Shown here one piece after another: positions 6,884 through 13,419 of a stretch of DNA of 16,495 nt. The DNA is taken from assembly GCA_035527455.1 (NCBI GenBank), contig DATLAN010000124.1, positions 1 to 16,495 on the forward strand, in the 5' to 3' direction. The position numbers and the translations under genes are program-made. The DNA is from DATLAN01 sp035527455 (GTDB taxonomy: Bacteria; Planctomycetota; Planctomycetia; Pirellulales; Thermoguttaceae). The notes below the pieces were generated by a model. That model was not told the DNA's origin, searched no databases, and was given only the letters and a program-made list of their open reading frames with translations. Every line of letters starts with the position of its first letter. Position 1 is the stretch's first letter.

Positions 6884-8576
6884 ATTTGCGTACCCTATCA
6901 CGCAGAGCAATCAAGTCCTTCATCACGCCGTCGAGCTTGCCCTTGAAGCCGGCGGTGCCGAAGGCGTCGTGCAGCGTGCGGTAAAGCTCGTACAACTCGG
7001 CGTAGACCGCCGCGGCGGCCTTTTGCGGCCGATAGACCGTCGGCTTCACGCCGGTCATCTTCCGCTGCGCCTGCTCGGTCTTCTTATACGCCCCGCCGAC
7101 CACCGCCCCGAAAATGGCCGACCCCAGGGCGCACGTCTGTGCCGAGCGGCTGATCTTCATCGGACGGTTGCACACGTCGGCGTAGATCTGCATCACGAAG
7201 GGGTTCTTCTCGGCGATGCCGCCGCAGTTGACCACTTCCTTCACCGCCACGCCGTACTGCTCGAACCGCTTGATGATCGTCAAGGCCCCGAACGCAGTCG
7301 CTTCGACCAGCGCCCGATAGATCTCCGGCGCCGTGGTGTGCAGCGTCTGGCCGACCAGCAGGCCGCTCAGCAGCGGGTCGACCAGGATGGTGCGATTGCC
7401 GTTGTTCCAGTCCAACGCCAACAGTCCGGTTTGCCCCGGCGCGATTTTCTCGGCCGCCCGGGTCAAGCTGGCGTGGGCATCGCCCCCGGCCGTGTACTGC
7501 GCCGGCGTCAAGTGGGAGGCGAACCAGTTGAAGATGTCGCCCACGGCCGATTGGCCCGCCTCCAGGCCGTACATCCCGGGAATGATCGAGCCGGGTACGA
7601 TGCCGCACAGCCCGGGGATATCGGGCAGCTCGCGGCTCAGCGGAGCGACCATCATGTCGCACGTGCTCGTGCCGATGATCTTGACCAAGGTGCCCGGCTT
7701 GATCCCCGCGCCGACCGCTCCCGTATGGGCGTCGAAGGCCCCGACGGCCACGGGCAGACCGGGCGGCAGAGCGACCTTGGCGGCCACGTCGGCGGTCAAC
7801 CCGCCCGCTTTTTGGTCCGCAGGCACGGCCGCCGGTGCATAGCGCTGGCGGACCTTCACCATCGCCGGATCGAGCCCCTCGAGGAAGGCCCTCTTCGGCA
7901 GCCCGCCCCATTGCTCGTGGTACATGGCCTTGTGTCCGGCCGCACAGATGCCGCGAGGCAGGGTTGCCGGATCGAGGTTTCCGGTGATGAAGGCCGGCAC
8001 GAAATCGGCCAGTTCCACCCAGGCGTACGCCGCGTCGAACACCTCCGGCGCCGTCCGCTTGCAGTGCAGCAGCTTCGACCAGAACCACTCGCTGCTGTAC
8101 GTGCCGCCGCATTTCTTCAGGTATCCGTCACGATGCCGGGCGGCCTTTTCGGTGATCTCGGCGGCCTCGGCGTGGCCGGTATGGTCTTTCCACAGCCAGG
8201 CGTGCGCCGCCAGGTTCTTCTTGAACTGCGGCCGCATCGCCAGCGGCATGCCGTCGCGATCCACGGGAATGGGCGTGGAGCCGGTCGTGTCGACGCCGAT
8301 GCCGATCACCCCCTCCGCCCGAAAGCCGCGGTGCTTCTTGGCCGCCTCGAGCGCCTCGCGGACCGACACGTAAAAGCCTTCGATGTAATCGGCCGGGTTC
8401 TGTCGGGCGAGGTTCGGGTCCTTCGGGTCGAGCAGGATCCCGTCCTTGCCGCTGGGGTAGTCGTAGACGAAGGTGCCGACCTCGCGCCCGTCGGCCACGT
8501 CAACCACCAGCGCCCGCACGCTGTTGGTGCCGTAATCGACTCCGACGGCAAACTGCCTTGTTGGAGATTTGGCCAT
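6882..8576 (-). CDS. araB: ribulokinase
   Basis: This FGGY-family sugar kinase of 564 residues is almost the length of E. coli AraB (566). It phosphorylates L-ribulose, and in the family often other ketopentoses, with ATP. The ATG at 8576 has a strong TAGGAGG site (complement of 8584-8590 region) about 8 nt upstream. AVGVDYGTNSVRALVVD (10-26) is the first FGGY phosphate motif, IGVDTTGSTP (93-102) follows, GAFDAHTGAVGAG (279-291) carries the catalytic base D282, and IGTSTCDMM (301-309) and VNCGGIAEKNPFVMQIYADV (449-468) form the ATP-binding half. DTTGSTPIPVD and the AAGHKAMYH segment are typical of AraB as opposed to xylulokinase. The gene is followed by araD, which supports the assignment. 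It lies 235 nt after the DgcA-like gene, so it may have its own promoter. Confidence 0.95.
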   Translation of the reverse strand: MAKSPTRQFAVGVDYGTNSVRALVVDVADGREVGTFVYDYPSGKDGILLDPKDPNLARQNPADYIEGFYVSVREALEAAKKHRGFRAEGVIGIGVDTTGSTPIPVDRDGMPLAMRPQFKKNLAAHAWLWKDHTGHAEAAEITEKAARHRDGYLKKCGGTYSSEWFWSKLLHCKRTAPEVFDAAYAWVELADFVPAFITGNLDPATLPRGICAAGHKAMYHEQWGGLPKRAFLEGLDPAMVKVRQRYAPAAVPADQKAGGLTADVAAKVALPPGLPVAVGAFDAHTGAVGAGIKPGTLVKIIGTSTCDMMVAPLSRELPDIPGLCGIVPGSIIPGMYGLEAGQSAVGDIFNWFASHLTPAQYTAGGDAHASLTRAAEKIAPGQTGLLALDWNNGNRTILVDPLLSGLLVGQTLHTTAPEIYRALVEATAFGALTIIKRFEQYGVAVKEVVNCGGIAEKNPFVMQIYADVCNRPMKISRSAQTCALGSAIFGAVVGGAYKKTEQAQRKMTGVKPTVYRPQKAAAAVYAELYELYRTLHDAFGTAGFKGKLDGVMKDLIALRDRVRK

Positions 8577-8616
8577 GCTTTTTGCCTCCTACCGTGTGAT
8601 CCAATCTCACCGCTTC

Positions 8617-8645
8617 TGTTTAACGCGATTTGGCCGATCGTTCAA
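8617..8645 (-). promoter_or_regulatory. possible promoter before araB
   Basis: On the minus strand TTGAAC (complement of 8640-8645) and TAAACA (complement of 8617-8622) are separated by exactly 17 nt, in the 235-nt gap upstream of araB and about 40 nt before its start. The match to sigma-70-type boxes is partial and planctomycete promoters are poorly defined. I see nothing else of note in this gap (8577-8811). Confidence 0.2.
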
Positions 8646-8811
8646 CCCCCCCAGGAAGGCTGTTTTCTGCGAGTACTTTTCGTTTGGTCGACCTCTCCGC
8701 ACGGGAGTCTCACGAGCAGACGAACACCGCTGAAGAATGGCACCCGCCAGGCCACAATTCGGGTCACGACAACGGCCCCGAATGACGAGGGATTTGGCTG
8801 CCAAGGCGCCG

Positions 8812-9852
8812 CTAGATCAACCGCACTCCGCACCCGTCCTCTTGGGGGAAGACGATCGTGCCCCGGTCGATGCGGATCCCGGTGGCGATGTCCCGGCTTA
8901 ACAGCAACGGGCCGTCCATGTCGACGTAGTCCAACAATGGCAGCAGTTGGGCCACCGCCGAGACGCCGACCGTCGATTCCGTGAAGCAGCCGACCATTAC
9001 TTGCAGGTCCAACCGCCTCGCCCGGGCGATCATCCGACGGGCCGGCGTCAGCCCGCCGCATTTGACCAGCTTGATGTTGATCCCGTGGAAACGGCCCGCA
9101 CATCGATCGACGTCCGATTCGACCTGGCAGCTTTCGTCGGCCACCACCGGCAGCAGCGACTCTCGGAAGACCTTCGTCATGTCGTCCCACCGGTCGGGCT
9201 CGAGCGGCTGCTCGATGAACTCGACGCCCAACGGCTTCAACTCGGCGGCGTTGCGGATCGTCTCGTCCGCGTCCCACGCACAGTTGGCGTCCACGCGGAA
9301 CACGGCGTCGGTATGCCCGCGGAGCCGGCGGACGATCTCCAGGTCCTCCGGCGTGCCCAGCTTGATCTTGTAGACGGGGAACCCGGGAAACTCGTTGAGC
9401 TTCTCGATCATCTCCTCGATCGGCGCGATGCCGATGGTGTAGTCGGTCGGCGGGCAGTTCTCCAGGTCCAGCCCCCAAAGCTTCCAGACCGGCGCCCCGC
9501 GGAGCTTCCCCCAAAGATCGTAAGCCGCCGCGTCCAGCGCACACTGCGGAAACGTCGTCGGACCAGGCGAGCCGCGGGGTTCCTCCCCGCGCAACACCGG
9601 ACACATCGCTTCCCAGAACTCGACTGGATCGCCCAAGGTCGCCGCCTCGATCTGGGGCCGGGCCTGTTCCAACGTCGCCCGCATGCTCTCGATCGTCGCG
9701 CCGTAATACGCCGACTCGGCCGCTTCGCCGTAGCCGGATACGCCGTCTTGTCGAAGCTCGACGATCAACGTCCGCTGCACGGTCGTCGTCCCGCGCGAGA
9801 TCGCAAAAGGATGGCGACACGGCAGGTCGAATTGATGGAGGGTGAGGTTCAT
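8812..9852 (-). CDS. dgcA: enolase-superfamily racemase: N-acetyl-D-glutamate racemase DgcA-like / dipeptide epimerase
   Basis: This is a 346-residue member of the muconate-lactonising subgroup of the enolase superfamily. YKIKLGTPED (161-170) provides the catalytic lysine pair (K162/K164). RVDANCAWD (186-194), FIEQPLEPD (212-220) and VADESC (237-242) provide the metal ligands D188, E214 and D239. NIKLVKCGG (259-267) provides the second catalytic lysine, K261. The C-terminal DMDGPLLL (311-318) carries the Asp-x-Asp pair used by L-Ala-D/L-Glu epimerases to bind the amino group. The family racemises the alpha carbon of acylated Glu-type substrates. Its neighbour on the same strand is DUF1611/DgcN-like, the usual partner in the DgcN-DgcA D-glutamate route, hence the tentative symbol. 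Dipeptide epimerisation is the main alternative. No clear ribosome site precedes the ATG. Confidence 0.78.
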   Translation of the reverse strand: MNLTLHQFDLPCRHPFAISRGTTTVQRTLIVELRQDGVSGYGEAAESAYYGATIESMRATLEQARPQIEAATLGDPVEFWEAMCPVLRGEEPRGSPGPTTFPQCALDAAAYDLWGKLRGAPVWKLWGLDLENCPPTDYTIGIAPIEEMIEKLNEFPGFPVYKIKLGTPEDLEIVRRLRGHTDAVFRVDANCAWDADETIRNAAELKPLGVEFIEQPLEPDRWDDMTKVFRESLLPVVADESCQVESDVDRCAGRFHGINIKLVKCGGLTPARRMIARARRLDLQVMVGCFTESTVGVSAVAQLLPLLDYVDMDGPLLLSRDIATGIRIDRGTIVFPQEDGCGVRLI

Positions 9853-9880
9853 GGCGTGTAGGGCTACGCCGGCTTGTTGG

Positions 9881-9930
9881 TTTTCAGTTTTCAGTTGTCA
9901 GTGGCCAAGTGTCAGTTGTCCGTTGTCAGT
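9881..9930 (+). repeat. left array of CAGTTTTCAGTTGTCAGT-type short repeats
   Basis: Roughly 50 nt made of variants of CAGTTTT, CAGTTGT and CAGTGGC. The first 22 nt (9881-9902) are the exact reverse complement of 10187-10208 in the right array. The array starts 28 nt upstream of the dgcA-like start codon. Confidence 0.8.
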
Positions 9931-10172
9931 TCTTGAATGAGGAACGTCGCGATTGGTGTCCTGAAGGACGCGCGTGAATCGTATACGTTCGAACGCCAAG
10001 CGACAGATGTCATTTGTTGTGGCACTGCTGGTTCATCCGGGTTCTGCGTGCCAGAGGTCGTCTCCGGGGAAGTACGGGTTTCTCTTCTCTATTTCCGACT
10101 GTCTGGAACTGCCGGAAAACACCGTGTATCGGTATCGTCTCAGTCTGTGCGTGTCCAAAGCCAAAGAGCAAG

Positions 10173-10238
10173 ACTGACAACTGATGACTGACAACTGAAA
10201 ACTGAAAACTGACAACTGAAAACTGACAACTGACAACT
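10173..10238 (-). repeat. right array of ACTGACAACTGAAA-type short repeats
   Basis: About 66 nt built of 7-nt units ACTGAAA and ACTGACA in mixed order, in inverted orientation to 9881-9930. It ends 4 nt from the stop codon of the DUF1611 gene (complement of 10243-10245). On the minus strand it is therefore the immediate 3' flank of that gene. Confidence 0.85.
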
Positions 10239-10242
10239 TCCC

Positions 10243-11277
10243 TCACGCGTTTTTCAGCCCGATCACTGCCTCGACCAGTTTGTGCGGTCCGTGGCGGATT
10301 ACGTCGCACGTCGGCAGGCCGAACTCGTCTTCTGTGCGTCGGCACTCCTCGGCCACTTCGTCGTCGGAGAACCGTTGCCCGTTGACGGCCACGCCGATCA
10401 CGCGGCAGGGGTGCACGATGTTGGCGGCCCGCTGGTAGAAGTCGATCACCTCGGCAAGCGGCGGCAACGGGAGGTGTTCCATTCCGAAGATCACGCGGCG
10501 GCCCATTTCATAACAAAGGATCAATCCGTTGGGCATCAGCCCGTGCAGCAGGCCCAGCGTGACGCCCGAGTAACGCGGATGGAACAGGCTGCCCTGGCCT
10601 TCGACGACGACCACCTCGTGGTGCTCGTGGGTGCGGATCAGCTTTTCGGCCGCTCCGGCGACGAAATCGGAGATCACCCGATCGACGGCGCAACCGCCGC
10701 CGGCGACGACGATGCCCGTCTGTCCCGTGGCGGCGAAGGCGGCGTCGACGCCGGCGCGCCGGAGTCCTTCGGTCACCTCGACGGCCGCGACCATCTTTCC
10801 GCAACTGCAGTCGTTGGCCACCGTGTGGATTCGCAGGCAGCCGGGCCGGAACGGCCTGCCGCTGGCCACGTCGCGCTCGTCGTTGTCGCGAAGATCGATC
10901 AGTTCGACGCCGTGCTCGGCGGCCGCGCGGACGAACCGGGGATTGTCCTTGAGAAAATCGTGCAGCCCGGAGATTACCGAGAGCCCTCGGCGGATGGCCT
11001 CGAGCACGATCGGCTCCCAGTGTTCGGGGATCTTCCCGCCGGGCGGAGCGATGCCGATCAGCAGCGAGTTGGCCTCGGGAGCGTCGTCCAGCGAGGCGAC
11101 GATCGGGATCGAGCCACCGGTGCCCAGCACTTCCCCGCACGTCTTTCCGGCCGACTGCCGATCGAGCACGGCGACCACTTCTTCCGGCCGATACCGAACC
11201 ACGCAGATCGCCGTCTTGGCGGTGTGCAGGTCGGTATGCCCGTCGGTCAGGATGATTATGCGCCGCGGAGTGGTCAT
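10243..11277 (-). CDS. dgcN: DUF1611 protein, DgcN-like (D-glutamate N-acetyltransferase?)
   Basis: This 344-residue cytoplasmic protein has the two-part DUF1611 build. The N-terminal Rossmann-like half (6-130) includes SLLIGIAPPGGKIPEHW (71-87) and VISGLHDFLKDNP (101-113). The C-terminal P-loop-like half has TVANDCSCGKM (152-162), FAATGQTGIVVAGGG (181-195) and VEGQGSLFHPRYSGVTLGLL (225-244), all hallmarks of the family. The usual GTDC lead-in of the P-loop is changed to AND-C here, while the GK is kept. In the DgcN-DgcA pathway this family acetylates D-glutamate and DgcA racemises the product; the assignment rests on family and pairing. Its ATG lies 10 nt after the stop of the ketose 3-epimerase with a GGGAG site, so the two are almost certainly co-transcribed. 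Other DUF1611 members may act on other substrates. Confidence 0.78.
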   Translation of the reverse strand: MTTPRRIIILTDGHTDLHTAKTAICVVRYRPEEVVAVLDRQSAGKTCGEVLGTGGSIPIVASLDDAPEANSLLIGIAPPGGKIPEHWEPIVLEAIRRGLSVISGLHDFLKDNPRFVRAAAEHGVELIDLRDNDERDVASGRPFRPGCLRIHTVANDCSCGKMVAAVEVTEGLRRAGVDAAFAATGQTGIVVAGGGCAVDRVISDFVAGAAEKLIRTHEHHEVVVVEGQGSLFHPRYSGVTLGLLHGLMPNGLILCYEMGRRVIFGMEHLPLPPLAEVIDFYQRAANIVHPCRVIGVAVNGQRFSDDEVAEECRRTEDEFGLPTCDVIRHGPHKLVEAVIGLKNA

Positions 11278-11287
11278 GCGGCTCTCC

Positions 11288-12136
11288 CTACCACCGCTTG
11301 GCCACTTCGCTCTTCATGAAGTTCAAGGCGTCGGTGGCCAGTTGGATCTCGCTCTGGTACATGCGACGCCAGATCTTGGTGGCCGGCACGAGCTTCTCCA
11401 AGGCCAGACCGAACGCCTCGACCACCATCAGGCCGTCGTAGCCGATCTCCTTGAGCGTGTCGAAGTTCTCGTCCCAGCGGACGTTCCCCTGGCCCGGCGT
11501 GCTGCGGTCGTTCTCCGAAATGTGGACGTGTGCCAGGCAGTCCTTCAGCGAGCGAATGGCCTGGGGAATGCTCTTCTCCTCGATGTGGGCGTGGAACGTG
11601 TCGTACATCATTCGGCAGTTCGGATGGTCCACGTCGCGGCAGAAGCGGGCGCCGTCGGCCGCCGTGTTGAGGAAGTAGCACTCGAAGCGGTTGAGATACT
11701 CGACGCCCAGCACCACGCCGACCTTCTCGGCGTGCTCGGCCACCTCGCGCATGCCTTCGACGCCCCATTTCCATTCGTCTTCGGTGGGCCCCTTGCCGCT
11801 GAACTCGCCCAGCGCGGAATGGAACGGCCCGGCCATCACCCGGCATCCGGCCGCCGCGCAGCAGTCGAGCGTGAGCTTATTGGCGTCGATCCCCTTGCGC
11901 CGCACGCCGGCGTCGGGACTGATGGGGTTCTCGGCCGCGCCGCGAACCGCCGTGCCGGATCGCACCAGGCCGAGTTCGTCGAACCGTTTTCCCCATTTCG
12001 CGTAGTTGTCCAGATCGTTATCGAAGACCGGGATCTCGATCGCGTCGAATCCGACCTCCTGGAGTTGATCCACCAGCGGCAGCATCTCGTCGGTCAACGT
12101 ATCGGTCCACATCAGCAAATTCATTCCGTAATGCAT
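11288..12136 (-). CDS. ketose 3-epimerase (D-tagatose/D-psicose 3-epimerase family)
   Basis: This is a 282-residue TIM-barrel protein of the sugar phosphate isomerase/epimerase superfamily. The ATG at 12136 has AGGAGG (complement of 12142-12147) 5 nt upstream. The Mn2+ ligands can be placed at E146 (GVEYLNRFE), D179 (YDTFHAHIEE), H205 (HVHISENDR) and E240 (VVEAFG). The spacings of 33, 26 and 35 residues equal those of E152, D185, H211 and E246 in Pseudomonas cichorii D-tagatose 3-epimerase. LNRFECYFLNT (148-158) and ENDRSTPGQGNVRW (208-221) are family signatures. The reaction is C3 epimerisation of free ketoses, with a broad range in the family. Beside araB and araD it may interconvert ribulose and xylulose or tagatose-type ketoses. 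Hydroxypyruvate isomerase is less likely, given the exact metal spacing and the RSTPGQG motif. Confidence 0.88.
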   Translation of the reverse strand: MHYGMNLLMWTDTLTDEMLPLVDQLQEVGFDAIEIPVFDNDLDNYAKWGKRFDELGLVRSGTAVRGAAENPISPDAGVRRKGIDANKLTLDCCAAAGCRVMAGPFHSALGEFSGKGPTEDEWKWGVEGMREVAEHAEKVGVVLGVEYLNRFECYFLNTAADGARFCRDVDHPNCRMMYDTFHAHIEEKSIPQAIRSLKDCLAHVHISENDRSTPGQGNVRWDENFDTLKEIGYDGLMVVEAFGLALEKLVPATKIWRRMYQSEIQLATDALNFMKSEVAKRW

Positions 12137-12294
12137 GCGATCCTCCTGTCAGGTTGATTATTGGGGAAACACTCGTCCGGTCCTACAGTGCTAAACGCGA
12201 CACGCTGAAAATAGCGTAACTCATGGTCGCAGAAGCACTTCTTGTGTGTTCAGCAAGCCAACTCCGCGCAATTCCGCACAGTAGCGCCAACGCG

Positions 12295-12954
12295 TCATCC
12301 ACTTGTAGGGATTTCGTGCAACAGATCGTCCTTGCGCCGGTCGACCAGCCGGCGCGCGTCCGGCAAGAGGTCGACGAACGAATCGGGCAGCGGGGCGAAG
12401 TTCACTCGCCGCATCACCCGATCGAGTCGTTTCAACAGTTTGCCATCATCCAGGTAGTCCCACAAGATGCGATCGCGGCGAAAAGCCCGGATCAACGTCG
12501 CCAGGCGGTCGGTCGGCCGGCCGGCCATGCGGTTGACGGCGTCCTGGACCACGTGGGCGTCGACCTGATCGAGGGCCTGATAATACGCTTCCAGCCGGTC
12601 GGGCTTCTCGGCAGTCAGCGTCGCGTCCAGCAGCACTTCGACCAGCAGATGCCCTAGAAAGCTCGGCCGGAAGCCCGAGTCGGGTCCCACGGCATCGCGC
12701 GCACGGACAGTCAACTCCAGCGACAACTCGAAGAACGCCTGGGATTCGTGGAATCGGGCGTCGTCGCGGATATGCTGCACGATCCCCCCCGCCACGGCCG
12801 CCAGCGGGGTCCCGCAACCGTCCACCAGCGGCTGGGCCTGTTTCGAACGCACGCGAACACGGCGATCCACCACAGTGAGCCAATCGGGCACCCCCGTTCC
12901 GGCCGCAACATAGGGCCGATCCAGAAACGGCAGGGCGTGGGCGAGGTAGTTCAT
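12295..12954 (-). CDS. hypothetical protein, distant ACP phosphodiesterase (DUF479)-like
   Basis: With the ATG at 12954-12952 the protein has 219 residues and begins MNYLAHALPFLDRPYVAAGTG, which resembles the MNFLAH start of acyl-carrier-protein phosphodiesterases. The frame stays open about 20 codons further upstream to another ATG at 13017, but that extension is polar and unlike the family. IVQHIRDDARFHESQAFF (58-75) and GHLLVEVLLDATL (101-113) keep His/Asp residues at places where DUF479/HD-like proteins bind metal. The similarity is weak and many family residues differ, so the function is unsure. No ribosome site is visible. It is probably not part of the sugar route. The 158-nt gap to the next gene (12137-12294) shows nothing recognisable. 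Confidence 0.6.
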   Translation of the reverse strand: MNYLAHALPFLDRPYVAAGTGVPDWLTVVDRRVRVRSKQAQPLVDGCGTPLAAVAGGIVQHIRDDARFHESQAFFELSLELTVRARDAVGPDSGFRPSFLGHLLVEVLLDATLTAEKPDRLEAYYQALDQVDAHVVQDAVNRMAGRPTDRLATLIRAFRRDRILWDYLDDGKLLKRLDRVMRRVNFAPLPDSFVDLLPDARRLVDRRKDDLLHEIPTSG

Positions 12955-13419
12955 CGGGACTTCATCGGGAAACGGATCTTGCGACTTCGACCGTATCGTC
13001 TCGCGATTGTAGCACACTTAGGTCGGTTGGTGTCCGCCTGGAAGTGCTTGTCCGTACCACTCGTGCGAGGGGTGCCGGTTGCGGAACGACAGGACATGGT
13101 TGACCGGCCGAACACGCCCTTCGTTCCTCAGGGCGTGCCACCCAATGGTGCTACCCAATGGCGCTGGTTGTCTTCTCACAGCCGAAGAGCGGCCCGATCT
13201 GTTGCGAGCACCCGTGGGAAATGGTATGCCTTGATGTGCGTCCTTTGTCCAGCGGCTCGAAATCATGCCCCGAAATTCTGCGAAAAGGAACCACCACGCC
13301 GCGGAGAACCTCAAGGCCGGCGACGTATTGCTGATTGTCGGTCCGTCCAACCTGGTCGATGAAGACGCAGCGTTTCAGAGTTACGTCGACGCCAACACCC
13401 CATTTCATTGGAGCCCCCT
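12955..13419. other. 465-bp divergent intergenic region
   Basis: This lies between the minus-strand ACP-phosphodiesterase-like gene and the plus-strand esterase, so it should hold promoters for both. None is recognisable. It contains one copy of the CACGCCCT...AGGGCGTG repeat (13113-13146). A 56-codon plus-strand frame at 13265-13435 reads ENLKAGDVLLIVGPSNLVDE in part, but has no ribosome site, overlaps the esterase start and matches nothing I know; it may be a gene remnant or chance. Confidence 0.5.
13113..13146 (+). repeat. 34-nt palindromic repeat, copy 1
   Basis: This copy is identical over 34 nt to 15763-15796 in the same orientation. The core CACGCCCT-9 nt-AGGGCGTG is an 8-bp hairpin. 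The two direct copies flank the esterase gene. No terminator-like U-tract follows. Confidence 0.85.

Larger units (their letters stand above)
9853..10242. other. 390-bp gap between the dgcN-like and dgcA-like genes
   Basis: The gap consists of two inverted arrays of short CAGTTTTCAGTTGTCAGT-type units (9881-9930 and 10173-10238) around about 240 bp of unique DNA. The unique part has short frames on both strands, but none has a ribosome site, recognisable motif or family resemblance. It also has a 10-bp perfect palindrome at 9986-9995 (CGTTCGAACG). No tRNA-like or terminator structure was recognised. The dgcA-like promoter, if there is one, must lie here. Confidence 0.6.

Noticed and set aside
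8577..8811. tRNA or riboswitch in the gap before araB
   Set aside because: No cloverleaf, T-loop motif or known aptamer pattern was recognisable on either strand.
6225..8984. 919-codon open frame on the plus strand opposite araB and araD
   Set aside because: It is the antisense shadow of two clear genes in high-G+C DNA; its translation is Arg/Gly/His-rich low-complexity without motifs.
9881..10238. CRISPR array in the ACTGACAACTGAAA-type repeats
   Set aside because: Units are only 7-14 nt, contiguous and without spacers, and no cas genes are present.
9937..10345. Short frames on both strands in the dgcN-dgcA gap
   Set aside because: They lie in or run into simple repeat arrays, lack ribosome sites and resemble no family.
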